Origin: Syntrophales bacterium
GTDB taxonomy: Bacteria > Desulfobacterota > Syntrophia > Syntrophales > UBA2210
Direction of reading: 5' to 3'
Assembly (NCBI GenBank): GCA_028715865.1
Contig: JAQUQY010000019.1
Span: 1 to 13,161, forward strand
Length of the DNA: 13,161 bases
In this document: positions 1-7,090 of the stretch, in pieces
Layout of the letters: each line of letters opens with the position of its first letter
Position numbering within the stretch: the stretch's first letter is position 1
The notes under the pieces: generated by a model
Seen by the model: the letters and a program-made list of their open reading frames with translations, nothing else
Told to the model about the DNA's origin: nothing
Databases searched by the model: none
Position numbers and translations under genes: made by a program

Positions 1-1336
1 TCACTCTCACGGGGGCCGCGAGAAACTCCATCTTGATTCCCTCGTGAAGGGCTTCATCAATTTCTTCAGCCGCGGCAGGCATTTCGGCGTGGGTTCTGCG
101 GTAGAGGACAAAGGCCTCTTTCGATCCCGTTCGCAGGGCCGTCCTGACGGCGTCCATGGCAACATTGCCGCCGCCCACAACGGCAACTCTGTCTCCAAGG
201 AATACTTTCTCGCCCAGGGCCACACGCCTCAGGAAATCAATGCCATGGACGACTCCCTCGAACTCGTCTTCGCCTGGTACTTTGAGCTTGCTGCTAATGT
301 GTGCGCCCGCGCCGATGAAAACGGCGTCATAGTCCCGTTTCAATTCATCGAAGCTGATGTCCCTGCCTACCTTGGTGTTCAGCCGGATCTCGACTCCCAT
401 CTCCTGGATGGTCCCGATTTCGGCGTTCAGAACATCCTTGGGGAGCCGGTACTCGGGAATGCCCACAGTCAGCATGCCTCCGGCAACAGGCAAGGCTTCA
501 AAGACAACAACCTTGTAGCCTTCGATGGCCAGGTAATAGGCCGCGGTGAGTCCCGCGGGCCCGGCGCCGATGACGGCTACCTTTTTCCCATTGTCTTCCT
601 TTATTTCGGGAACGTATTTAGTTTCGTCGTTGAGGTCAAGGTCGGCAACGAATCGCTTGAGAAACATTATGGATATGGGCTCTTCGACTTCAGCCCTCTT
701 ACAGGCGGTTTCACAGGGATGGTTGCATACGCGGCCGCAGACGGAGGGGAATGGGTTTTCCTGCTTGATGAGTTTAAGGGCTTCCTTGTACTTTCCGTCC
801 GCAATCAGGGCAACGTAGCCCTGAACGCTGATGTGGGTAGGGCAGGCGGCCTTACAGGGGGCCGTGCCGACCTTGTCGATCGCGAAGCCGCTTGGAATGG
901 CCTGTGGAAACTTTCTATAGGTGGCCTTTCCGTGATCGAGGCCCTCGTTGAAACGATTCGAAACAGTTACGGGGCATACCTTGGCGCAGTCTCCGCAACC
1001 GGTACACTTGTCCAGGTCAATGTATCGGGGAGCCCTGGTCAGCGAAACGGTGAACCGTCCAGGTTCGCCTTCCACGGATTCCACGGTCCGCCGCGTCATG
1101 ATATCTACATTGGGATGCCTTCCAACCTCCACGAGCTTGGGTGAGAGGATGCAGGCTGAACAGTCATTGGTGGGGAATGTCTTGTCGAGCTGTGCCATGA
1201 CGCCGCCTATGCTGATGTCATTTTCGACAAGAAATACTTTCATGCCGGAATTCGCCAGGTCCAGAGATGCCTGTATGCCCGCTATTCCCGACCCCACAAC
1301 CATTACGGCGCCGATTTTTTCAGTATCTTTTAACAC
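1..1336 (-). CDS. HdrA-GltD fusion FAD/iron-sulfur oxidoreductase, N-terminal part (runs off left edge)
   Basis: I translated this frame by hand: it is open from GTG 1336 to the window edge (445 codons) without a stop. Residues 1-150 resemble HdrA of heterodisulfide reductase: a GSGIAG dinucleotide-binding motif (15-20), FPTNDCSACILSP with Cys59/Cys62, and a 4Fe-4S motif CTGCGDCAKVCP (111-122). The chain then becomes GltD/NfnB-like: cysteines at 161, 165, 200, 204, 208 and 212, a second FAD motif GAGPAG (257-262), and an NAD(P)-binding GGGNVA (388-393). Such proteins pass electrons between NAD(P)H, ferredoxin and Hdr-type partners in the cytoplasm of anaerobes; an electron-bifurcating or confurcating role is inference. 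The GTG at 1336 has GAGGTG 9 nt upstream; GTG 1348 is an alternative, and ATG 1303 would cut into the nucleotide-binding fold and has no ribosome site. The C-terminus and partner genes lie to the left. Confidence 0.9.
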   Translation of the reverse strand, partial: MLKDTEKIGAVMVVGSGIAGIQASLDLANSGMKVFLVENDISIGGVMAQLDKTFPTNDCSACILSPKLVEVGRHPNVDIMTRRTVESVEGEPGRFTVSLTRAPRYIDLDKCTGCGDCAKVCPVTVSNRFNEGLDHGKATYRKFPQAIPSGFAIDKVGTAPCKAACPTHISVQGYVALIADGKYKEALKLIKQENPFPSVCGRVCNHPCETACKRAEVEEPISIMFLKRFVADLDLNDETKYVPEIKEDNGKKVAVIGAGPAGLTAAYYLAIEGYKVVVFEALPVAGGMLTVGIPEYRLPKDVLNAEIGTIQEMGVEIRLNTKVGRDISFDELKRDYDAVFIGAGAHISSKLKVPGEDEFEGVVHGIDFLRRVALGEKVFLGDRVAVVGGGNVAMDAVRTALRTGSKEAFVLYRRTHAEMPAAAEEIDEALHEGIKMEFLAAPVRV

Positions 1337-1441
1337 TTGTCCATACACCTCGTGTTTAGTGTCTGTTTAGTCTGCCGGATTCGGTGACCCCCGCGGGCAC
1401 CTTTTGTTTGATTTAAAAACATGAAAAAAAGAACCGCATCG

Positions 1442-1470
1442 TCGCTAACAAACTTCAACATCTATGTCAA
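1442..1470 (-). promoter_or_regulatory. Candidate sigma70 promoter for the HdrA-GltD gene
   Basis: On the minus strand a perfect TTGACA (1470-1465) is followed after 17 nt by TAGCGA (1447-1442), preceded by TGT as in an extended -10. The -10 itself matches the consensus poorly (2 of 6). It would give a leader of about 100 nt before GTG 1336. The gap between engB and the oxidoreductase and the perfect -35 support an independent promoter, but this is a motif match only. Confidence 0.35.
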
Positions 1471-1511
1471 GGCAAAAAAACCATGGTCAACGGGATGCCC
1501 TGGAACATACC

Positions 1512-2096
1512 TTAATCTCCCATTTCCCCGAAAACCGCCTTTCTAAGTTCCTCTCGCCCCTGTCCCGTTTTTGCTGAAAAAAAATAAAGCTTTTCCGGAG
1601 CAACCTGGAGAATGTCGCCTATTTCCTTACGCCTGATCATTGCCGCGCTCTTTGACAGCTTATCTGTTTTGGTCAGTACAAAGATGCGGGGAATGCCGTA
1701 ATGAGCAAGCCAGTCAATCAGATTGAGATCTTCCGTTGAGGGTTCGCGGCGGATATCCAGAATTACTATGACCATGCGAAGGTTTTTTCGGCCCCGGAGA
1801 TATTCCTCCACCATGGGACCCCACTCCTTTTTCACCGCCAGCGGGACCCGGGCGAATCCGTATCCCGGCAGATCTACAAAGTAAAACTCCTTTCCGACCA
1901 GAAAGAAGTTAATCTGCTGTGTCCGTCCGGGTGTTCCGCTGGTCCGGGCCAGCCTTTTTCTTCCAAGAAGGGTGTTTATAAGAGAGGATTTTCCCACGTT
2001 GGAGCGTCCCGCAAAGGCCACATCAGGGTACGTTCCATCGGGATAGTGTGAAAAGCGCGTGGCGCTCTTTACAAATTCCGCGATGAAGTTTCTCAT
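1512..2096 (-). CDS. engB: Ribosome biogenesis GTPase EngB/YsxC (YihA)
   Basis: A 194-residue TRAFAC-class GTPase, the usual length for the family, which acts in assembly of the large ribosomal subunit. All five G motifs are visible in order: G1 GRSNVGKS (30-37), G2 SGTPGRTQ (53-60), G3 DLPGYG (75-80), G4 TKTD (142-145) and G5 SAKTG (174-178). The ATG at 2096 has AGGA 7 nt upstream and gives the expected N-terminus, so the start is secure. The next gene downstream on this strand is the HdrA-GltD oxidoreductase after a 175-nt gap, so the two need not be cotranscribed. The upstream side holds a doubtful small ORF whose stop overlaps this start by 4 nt. Nothing in the protein is unusual. Confidence 0.97.
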   Translation of the reverse strand: MRNFIAEFVKSATRFSHYPDGTYPDVAFAGRSNVGKSSLINTLLGRKRLARTSGTPGRTQQINFFLVGKEFYFVDLPGYGFARVPLAVKKEWGPMVEEYLRGRKNLRMVIVILDIRREPSTEDLNLIDWLAHYGIPRIFVLTKTDKLSKSAAMIRRKEIGDILQVAPEKLYFFSAKTGQGREELRKAVFGEMGD

Positions 2097-2257
2097 GGCT
2101 TCTTCCTGTCCTTAGGGAGCAATACCGGCGATGCGGGCCGGCGAAAACGGGTTTTTCCTTGAAGCTGGTACTTCGGGCACTTTACAACCCCGACCCCGGA
2201 GGCCTTTCCCTTCCTGCCCGGAAGAGGACCGGCTGTCCGCGGCACTGCCATTGTCAT
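2093..2257 (-). CDS. Doubtful small basic ORF (54 aa) overlapping the engB start
   Basis: I do not recognise this protein. The open frame extends back to an ATG at 2476 (127 codons), but its upstream half does not look protein-like. The ATG at 2257 has GGAG 5 nt before it and yields 54 residues rich in Lys, Arg, Pro and Gly with a single cysteine and no known motif. Its TGA overlaps the engB ATG (ATGA), an arrangement typical of translational coupling, which is the main argument that it is real. It could equally be an open frame within the 5' untranslated leader of engB. No function can be assigned. Confidence 0.25.
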   Translation of the reverse strand: MTMAVPRTAGPLPGRKGKASGVGVVKCPKYQLQGKTRFRRPASPVLLPKDRKKP

Positions 2258-2312
2258 GGCAGCTCCATATACCATAGCTTTTCGAATAAAGTTATATATC
2301 CTTTTCCTGATC

Positions 2313-2363
2313 GAGCATATGGATGTCCCCACTGCCTTTAAGCCGTCCCGGGGACATTTGCTC
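2313..2363. repeat. Intergenic inverted repeat / stem-loop
   Basis: Perfect 8-bp arms ATGTCCCC (2323-2330) and GGGGACAT (2350-2357) enclose a 19-nt loop. Outside them GAGCA (2313-2317) can pair with TGCTC (2359-2363) across a small asymmetric internal loop. Read on the plus strand, a short TTTT follows soon after, but no plus-strand gene lies upstream to be terminated. It could be part of the engB leader, of a small RNA, or a protein-binding palindrome; the sequence does not decide. Confidence 0.5.
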
Positions 2364-2509
2364 AGGTTTTCAGCGGCTTTCTTTCCTTTCCATAAATCAG
2401 CATTTCCCCGATGGAGCAGGGAAGGGCGGTCTGTGCGCATTCTATGCATATAAGTTAAAATCAGTTTTTTGGGCATCTAAGGCTGATCCGGCCAAGACTC
2501 TTGCGTTCC

Positions 2510-2538
2510 TTGACAGGAAGTGGCTTTTTTGCGCTAAT
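2510..2538 (+). promoter_or_regulatory. Predicted sigma70 promoter of dus
   Basis: A perfect TTGACA (2510-2515) and a 17-nt spacer are followed by GCTAAT (2533-2538, 4 of 6 to TATAAT). Transcription would begin near 2545, leaving a leader of about 70 nt before the dus start. It is placed and oriented for dus, the first plus-strand gene. Confidence 0.6.
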
Positions 2539-2614
2539 GCCCCCAATGACAATGTGTTTTTATATCTGACCGCGGTCCCATTTTTCCACCGGCACCGGCG
2601 GAGGTGAATGTTTC

Positions 2615-3601
2615 ATGATGAAGATCGGCGCGCTTTCTCTTAAAAACAACCTTTTTATGGCTCCCATGGCCGGGATTACCGATCTTGCCTTCAGGATAGT
2701 GGTCCGAAGCTTTGGCGCTTCCCTCTGCTACAGTGAGATGATAAGCGCCAACGGACTTATAAGAAGCACCCCCCGGTCGTTCAGATACATGGAGTCCTCG
2801 TCTGAGGACCGCCCGCTGGCGGTACAGCTTTTCGGTTCCGAACCGGACATTTTAGCGAAAGCTGCCATGATCGCTGATGAAAGCGGCGCTGACCTTATTG
2901 ACATTAATATGGGGTGTCCCGTAAAAAAAGTAATCAGAACAGGCTCCGGCGCCTTTCTGATGAAGGATCCCCAAAGAGTCGCCGCTATCGTAAGAGCTTT
3001 GAGGCATGCTACATCTCGCCCGCTAACCATAAAAATCAGATCGGGCTGGAGTCCCGCAAGCATTAATGCCGTCGAAATCGCCCGCCTGGCCGAATCTGAA
3101 GGCGCCGATGCCGTTGCCGTCCATCCCAGGACGGCCCTTCAGAGATACAGTGGCAGGGCAGATTGGGGTGTTATAAAGGATGTTAAAAAAGCTGTATCTG
3201 TTCCTGTCATAGGGAGCGGCGACCTCTGGAGACCGGAAGATGTCACGGGGATGCAGGACATGACCGGGTGCGACGCCGTCATGATCGCCCGGGGCAGCCT
3301 TGGAAACCCATGGATTTTTCAGAAGGCTCTTTCCTCCGGTTCTTCAGGCTTTTCGCTATCTTCTCCTTTGCCCTGCGAACGGGAGGAAACGGTCAGGCGT
3401 CATCTGGAACTTGCCATAACATTCCGGGGAGAGAAAATGGGTATGCTGAATTTCAGGAAGCATCTGCTCTGGTACACGAAGGGACTTCCCGGAGGAGCCA
3501 GGTTCAGGAAATCGGTCATGGAAGTTAAGGACAAGAAAGCCATCCTCGAAGCCCTGAGGGAATTCATTTATTCGGGCGAACCGGACGCCCCTGGGGGATA
3601 A
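2615..3601 (+). CDS. dus: tRNA-dihydrouridine synthase, DusB-like
   Basis: A 328-residue FMN-dependent enzyme that reduces specific uridines in the tRNA D-loop to dihydrouridine using NAD(P)H. Visible family landmarks are MAPMAG (15-20, flavin site), NMGCP (98-102) with catalytic Cys101, KIRSGW (140-145), VHPRT (169-173), YSGRADW (178-184), IGSGD (199-203) and ARGSLGNPW (225-233). Length and motif order match the DusB/Nifr3 group; the exact target uridine cannot be read from sequence. GGAGGTG lies 8 nt before ATG 2615; a second ATG follows at once and may be used instead. An out-of-frame ATG at 2608 lies between the ribosome site and the start. The gene has its own promoter and is followed by a weak terminator-like hairpin, so it is probably monocistronic. 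Confidence 0.95.
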   Translation: MMKIGALSLKNNLFMAPMAGITDLAFRIVVRSFGASLCYSEMISANGLIRSTPRSFRYMESSSEDRPLAVQLFGSEPDILAKAAMIADESGADLIDINMGCPVKKVIRTGSGAFLMKDPQRVAAIVRALRHATSRPLTIKIRSGWSPASINAVEIARLAESEGADAVAVHPRTALQRYSGRADWGVIKDVKKAVSVPVIGSGDLWRPEDVTGMQDMTGCDAVMIARGSLGNPWIFQKALSSGSSGFSLSSPLPCEREETVRRHLELAITFRGEKMGMLNFRKHLLWYTKGLPGGARFRKSVMEVKDKKAILEALREFIYSGEPDAPGG

Positions 3602-3611
3602 AGGATGGAGG

Positions 3612-3641
3612 CATGCTAATATGTCGAAATTAATGTTTTTT
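3612..3641 (+). terminator. Weak candidate terminator after dus
   Basis: CAT-GC-TAAT (3612-3620) can pair with ATTAATG (3629-3635) around an 8-nt loop, with a two-base bulge, and is followed directly by six T (3636-3641). The stem is short and AT-rich, so efficiency is doubtful, but the position just after the dus stop and before the next promoters fits. Confidence 0.35.
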
Positions 3642-3679
3642 GATGGTGGGGCAGTTGTTGTTGCCGGGGAGAATACGCC

Positions 3680-3737
3680 TTGACTTTTCCTTGGGAACTG
3701 ATAATACTTGACCCTGGCGAAGGCCGTTTTTCTATAC
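3680..3737 (+). promoter_or_regulatory. Tandem sigma70-type promoters for the zapB-zapA-6S region
   Basis: P1 is TTGACT (3680-3685), a 16-nt spacer, then TAATAC (3702-3707). A second overlapping candidate, P2, is TTGACC (3708-3713) with CTATAC (3732-3737) after 18 nt. Both point toward the coiled-coil gene at 3763 and could also supply the 6S RNA precursor. Motif matches only; P1 is the better one. Confidence 0.5.
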
Positions 3738-3762
3738 GATTGATTTCTTGTGGAAAGGTAAA

Positions 3763-3999
3763 ATGATGGTGGACGAGGGCAAGTTTGATCAACTGGAAGC
3801 AAAAATCAAGGAAGTTGTGGATTCATATGTTCAGCTCAGGCAAAAGGCGGGTGAAATGGAAGAGCTGATTCGGGTCAGGGACCAGGAACTTAGCGAAGCA
3901 CAAGCGGTAATTCAATCTTTGAAAGGGGAAAGGGAGGCGGTGAGGGTCAAGGTTGAGTCCCTGCTTGATAGACTCGAAGGCCTTGATGATTCACGATAA
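3763..3999 (+). CDS. Small coiled-coil protein, ZapB-like
   Basis: About 78 residues, almost entirely acidic and basic heptad-type helix (roughly residues 5-75) rich in Glu, Lys, Leu, Val and Gln, with no catalytic motif. Short coiled-coil proteins of this size directly before zapA are known in Deltaproteobacteria and related groups and are usually called ZapB-like. ZapB in enterobacteria links ZapA-bound FtsZ rings to the chromosome terminus, so a divisome role is inferred from position and shape rather than from a specific motif. GGAAAGG sits 4 nt before ATG 3763 and 7 nt before ATG 3766; either ATG may be the start. An upstream TTG at 3748 has no ribosome site. The zapA start follows after 26 nt, so the pair is likely cotranscribed. 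Confidence 0.75.
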   Translation: MMVDEGKFDQLEAKIKEVVDSYVQLRQKAGEMEELIRVRDQELSEAQAVIQSLKGEREAVRVKVESLLDRLEGLDDSR

Positions 4000-4025
4000 C
4001 AATCAGGTAAAAAGGGGGGTATTTT

Positions 4026-4313
4026 TTGAAGAAGCGTTTCGACATACGGGTCATGGACCATGTTTTTTCAATCCTCAGCGATAAGGAGGATTCCTATGTC
4101 GAAGGCGTTGTTGATTATGTTAATAGTCGGGCACATGAAACAAGAAAGGCAGTTAAGGACAGTACGGACCTGGACATCGCCATACTGGTAGCGTTGAACA
4201 TAGCCGACGAGCTGTTCGAGTTGAGAAGTCGGCATGAGCGTAACGTGGATCGGATGGAGAGCAGAACGGCGGAATTGATTGACTATATAAGCGCTAAAGA
4301 AAATATATTATGA
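4026..4313 (+). CDS. zapA: Cell division protein ZapA
   Basis: A 95-residue protein with the ZapA pattern: a short N-terminal beta region (KKRFDIRVMDHVFSI), the segment EDSYVEGVVDYVNSR matching the family's E-x-x-x-x-V-A-x-x-V-N consensus, then a hydrophobic helix LDIAILVALNIADELFEL leading into a C-terminal coiled coil. ZapA binds FtsZ filaments and bundles them at the septum. The start is TTG 4026, with a run of six G 6 nt upstream; no ATG stands at a plausible place. The gene ends 3 nt before the first paired base of the 6S RNA, an arrangement also known from enterobacteria, where 6S lies directly after zapA. Confidence 0.9.
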   Translation: MKKRFDIRVMDHVFSILSDKEDSYVEGVVDYVNSRAHETRKAVKDSTDLDIAILVALNIADELFELRSRHERNVDRMESRTAELIDYISAKENIL

Positions 4314-4316
4314 GGA

Positions 4317-4512
4317 AATCCCCTGCGGTGTACGTGATTAACCGGTTTTTTTTGATCCAACAGCCATATGCACGGAAGCTCTTCCTTTTCTGTGGTGAGC
4401 AGGTCCACCCGGCTTCCTCAAGGGAGCTGGAAGGATAGCCTGAAGCAGAAACAGGGCGTCCACCTTTGTGTAAGGTTCAAAAAGATGGTTAACACGGCAT
4501 CGGCGGGGGATT
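4317..4512 (+). ncRNA. ssrS: 6S RNA, regulator of sigma70-RNA polymerase
   Basis: About 196 nt that can fold into the long 6S rod. The outer closing stem pairs AATCCCC (4317-4323) with GGGGATT (4506-4512), and GTG-A-TTAACC with GGTTAACAC farther in. The central part carries the hallmarks of proteobacterial 6S: GGTGAGC followed by GGTCC, then a stem-loop closed by CCGGCTTCC and GGGAGCTGG with a TCAA loop, and the later CACCTT and AAGGTTCAA elements also seen in the E. coli RNA. 6S RNA imitates an open promoter, binds sigma70 holoenzyme in stationary phase and is the template for short product RNAs that release it. Its place right after zapA matches the conserved neighbourhood. Precise ends depend on processing. 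Recognition was by eye, not by a covariance model. Confidence 0.85.
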
Positions 4513-4513
4513 A

Positions 4514-4573
4514 GGGGACTTTGGAAGTGTGCGGGAATTAATGACGGTTTCCGGAACTCACTTTCAAACCCCC
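4514..4573 (+). ncRNA. Long hairpin directly after 6S RNA
   Basis: GGGG (4514-4517) pairs with CCCC (4569-4572); TTTGGAAGTG (4520-4529) pairs with CACTTTCAAA (4559-4568) with one G-U; CGGGAA (4532-4537) pairs with TTTCCG (4548-4553) with one G-U, leaving a 10-nt loop. About 20 base pairs in all. It lies one base past the 6S closing stem and lacks an immediate U-run, so it is not a standard Rho-independent terminator. It may protect or process the 6S 3' end, or be part of the rny leader. Confidence 0.55.
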
Positions 4574-4689
4574 TTGGTGCATCCTTTTCCTTTCAGTTTC
4601 CATCATTTCATAGTGCCCACCTTGCCGGCTCTGTCGCGCAATCACCAGGTTTTGTAAAAAGTTTATAAGTAAGTAAGGAGGTACTAACA

Positions 4690-6255
4690 TTGGTCAGTTA
4701 CGGATTGCTGGCGGCGATCACGTTCATATCAATTGCTGTTGGGGCCGGGGCAGGGTACCTGCTCAGGGTCAGAATATCCAGGAAAATGCTGGAATCGTCT
4801 GAAAGTCTCTCGGCAAGGATCGTGGAAGAAGCAAAAAAGGAAACAGAAGCTATAAAGAAGGAGGCTATTCTCCAGGCTAAAGATTACCTTCTCAAGGCCA
4901 AAAACGAGCTCGAACAGGAGGCGCGGGAGAAAAAGAGTGATTACGAAAGGTTTGAAGACCGCCTTCGCCATAAGGAGGAGACTCTCGACAAGCGGCTTGA
5001 TGTTCTTGTTCAAAAAGAGGGAAACATCGAAAGCCGGGAAAAGTCACTTGCCCTTAAAGAGGAACAGCTCACGGAACGAAATCGCCAGTTTGACCTGCTG
5101 ATAACGGAGCAGCAGAAGCAGCTCGAGAAGATTGCGGGAATTTCCCGGGAAGAGGCTAAACAGATGCTGGTAGCCAGCATGATAACGGAGGCGAAGGGGG
5201 ATGCCGCGGCGACTATCCGGAAAATTGAAGATGAAGCACGGAAGGAAGCGGATAAAAGGTCACGGGAAATAGTGGCTTACGCAGTTCAGCGATATGCTTC
5301 GGATTATGTTGCGGAAAACACAGTGTCGGTGGTCAATCTCCCCTCTGATGAAATGAAAGGGAGAATAATAGGCAGGGAAGGCCGCAACATAAGGGCCATA
5401 GAAGCGGCCACGGGCACCGACCTTATTATTGATGATACCCCGGAAGCAGTGGTACTTTCCAGTTTCGATCCCATACGGCGTGAAGTGGCAAAAAAATCGC
5501 TTGAGCGCCTCATCTCCGACGGCCGCATTCACCCCGGCAGAATCGAAGATGTGGTCAACAAGGTAAGAACAGAGATAGAAACGGTCATAAGGGAAACGGG
5601 AGAGCGGGTTGCCTTCGATATCGGTATTCACGACATTCACCCCGATATACTGAACCTGATTGGTAAATTGAAATACCGGACAAGTTATTCACAGAATGTT
5701 CTTGAACATTCCATTGAGGTGTCCCATCTTACGGGAATGATGGCGGCGGAACTGGGCCTCAACGTGACGGAAGCAAAAAGGGCAGGCCTTCTTCACGATA
5801 TCGGGAAAGCAATGGATCACGAAATCGAGGGGACCCACGCCGCGATAGGGGCTGAATACGCCGTAAAGTTCGGCGAATCGAAAGCGGTAGTTGAAGCCAT
5901 CGCGACACACCACGATGACGGGCGCAACAACAGCATGCTTGGTGTTCTCATACAGGCTGCGGATACTCTCTCGGCTGCCCGTCCCGGCGCCCGGAAGGAA
6001 ATGCTGGAAACCTACGTGAAACGCCTGACGGACCTGGAGCGAATTGCAAAATCCTTCAACGGAGTGGACAAGTGTTTCGCAATACAGGCTGGAAGGGAAG
6101 TACGCATACTCGTGGAAAACGAAAATACCAGCGACAATGACGCGGTAATGCTTTGCAGGGACATCATAAAAAAAATCGAATCAGAACTTACCTACCCGGG
6201 ACAGATCAAGGTGACTGTTATAAGGGAAATGAGGGTATCCGATTATGCGAAGTAG
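4690..6255 (+). CDS. rny: Ribonuclease Y
   Basis: A 521-residue endoribonuclease, standard length for RNase Y, which starts mRNA decay at the inner membrane. Domains in order: an N-terminal membrane helix (about residues 4-25), a long charged coiled coil (about 35-200), a KH RNA-binding domain with GRIIGREGRN (224-233), and an HD hydrolase domain with LEHS (His340), LLHDIGK (His369/Asp370) and HHDD (407-410) as metal ligands. The start is TTG 4690, preceded by GGAGG with 8 nt spacing; this begins just before the membrane helix as in homologues. A TATAAG at 4664-4669 could be a -10, but no good -35 accompanies it, so expression from the upstream promoters or an unseen one is possible. ymdB follows after 12 nt. 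Confidence 0.97.
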   Translation: MVSYGLLAAITFISIAVGAGAGYLLRVRISRKMLESSESLSARIVEEAKKETEAIKKEAILQAKDYLLKAKNELEQEAREKKSDYERFEDRLRHKEETLDKRLDVLVQKEGNIESREKSLALKEEQLTERNRQFDLLITEQQKQLEKIAGISREEAKQMLVASMITEAKGDAAATIRKIEDEARKEADKRSREIVAYAVQRYASDYVAENTVSVVNLPSDEMKGRIIGREGRNIRAIEAATGTDLIIDDTPEAVVLSSFDPIRREVAKKSLERLISDGRIHPGRIEDVVNKVRTEIETVIRETGERVAFDIGIHDIHPDILNLIGKLKYRTSYSQNVLEHSIEVSHLTGMMAAELGLNVTEAKRAGLLHDIGKAMDHEIEGTHAAIGAEYAVKFGESKAVVEAIATHHDDGRNNSMLGVLIQAADTLSAARPGARKEMLETYVKRLTDLERIAKSFNGVDKCFAIQAGREVRILVENENTSDNDAVMLCRDIIKKIESELTYPGQIKVTVIREMRVSDYAK

Positions 6256-6267
6256 AAACGGGACCTC

Positions 6268-7056
6268 ATGAGGCTTCTATTTATAGGGGATATCGTTGGC
6301 AAACCGGGCAGGAGGGCCATAAAGCAGCTTCTGCCCGGCATTCGTGCTGATAAGGGAATTGATTTCGTGGTGGCGAACTGCGAGAATGCAGCTGGCGGCT
6401 TCGGAGTGACGCCTGAAGTGATCGACGAGCTCTTTAAATGCTCAATTGACGTACTTACTTCGGGCAACCACATATGGGATAAAAGGGATATTATTGATGT
6501 TCTTGACGAGTATCCTCTTCTTCTCAGGCCCGCCAACTACCCTGCCGGGTCGCCCGGCCGGGGATGTGTTGTCGCCGACAGCCTTGAATCGAATGGAAAC
6601 CTGGCGGTTATAAACCTGGAGGGTCGTGTCTTCATGCGCCCTCTGGACTGTCCATTTAAAACGGCCCAGGGCCACATAGAAGCCCTTGAAGGAGAAACCA
6701 GAGTAATTATTGTCGACATGCACGCCGAGGCAACGTCGGAGAAGCAAGCCATTGGATGGTTCCTGGACGGAAGGGTAAGCGCCGTCATCGGAACCCATAC
6801 ACATGTTCAGACGGCGGATGAACGGATCCTGCCCAATGGAACGGCTTATATAAGCGATGCCGGGATGACGGGAGCCTTCGACTCGGTTCTTGGAATAAGA
6901 AAGGAGCCGGCCATCGAAAGGTTCCTTTCCGTTCGTCCTTTCAAGTTTGACGTGGCAAAAGGAGACATTCGTCTCCAGGGCGTTATAATAGATGTTGACG
7001 ACAGTACCGGCAAAAGTCTATCTATTTCAAGACTCAGCATAAAGCTGGACTCGTGA
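6268..7056 (+). CDS. ymdB: YmdB-type metallophosphoesterase (2',3'-cyclic nucleotide phosphodiesterase)
   Basis: A 262-residue calcineurin-like phosphoesterase of the TIGR00282 family; the Bacillus member hydrolyses 2',3'-cyclic nucleotides, products of RNA breakdown. Metal-binding motifs are GDIVGKPGR (Asp8), ANCENAAGG (Glu39/Asn40), SGNHIWD (Asn67/His68), DMHAEATSEK (His152) and GTHTHVQT (His177/His179). The whole family length is present. It begins 12 nt after the rny stop, so the two are almost certainly cotranscribed; rny-ymdB is a widespread pair and fits a shared role in RNA turnover. The start ATG 6268 has only a weak ribosome site (GGGA), which suggests partial coupling to rny translation. 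tyrS follows after 34 nt. Confidence 0.95.
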   Translation: MRLLFIGDIVGKPGRRAIKQLLPGIRADKGIDFVVANCENAAGGFGVTPEVIDELFKCSIDVLTSGNHIWDKRDIIDVLDEYPLLLRPANYPAGSPGRGCVVADSLESNGNLAVINLEGRVFMRPLDCPFKTAQGHIEALEGETRVIIVDMHAEATSEKQAIGWFLDGRVSAVIGTHTHVQTADERILPNGTAYISDAGMTGAFDSVLGIRKEPAIERFLSVRPFKFDVAKGDIRLQGVIIDVDDSTGKSLSISRLSIKLDS

Positions 7057-7090
7057 GGCCGCCAGTGGCAGGTTTAAAGGTAAAGAGCGA

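Larger units (their letters stand above)
2097..2614. other. Divergent intergenic region between engB (minus) and dus (plus)
   Basis: This stretch of about 520 bases holds no recognisable gene apart from the doubtful small minus-strand ORF. Directly visible are a perfect inverted repeat around 2313-2363, shorter ones at 2245-2262 (CTGCCA/TGGCAG) and about 2127-2143 (CCGGC/GCCGG), a strong plus-strand promoter at 2510-2538 leading to dus, and the dus ribosome site GGAGGTG. No tRNA-like cloverleaf was seen. I could not identify a convincing promoter for engB here. Confidence 0.6.

Noticed and set aside
44..1144. Long plus-strand open frame of 366 codons
   Set aside because: It is the antisense shadow of the HdrA-GltD gene. 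The minus frame contains GxGxxG, CxxCxxCxxxCP and GltD motifs in family order, while the plus translation has no recognisable domain.
1330..1344. Mini-ORF MDKC overlapping the HdrA-GltD start
   Set aside because: Four codons beginning only 3 nt after GAGG; the spacing is poor, and the same GAGGTG serves GTG 1336 better.
1383..1405. GGTG-A-CCC / GGG-CACC hairpin followed by TTTT on the plus strand
   Set aside because: It looks like a small Rho-independent terminator, but no plus-strand gene ends upstream, and on the minus strand no T-run follows. At most it is a hairpin in the leader of the HdrA-GltD gene.
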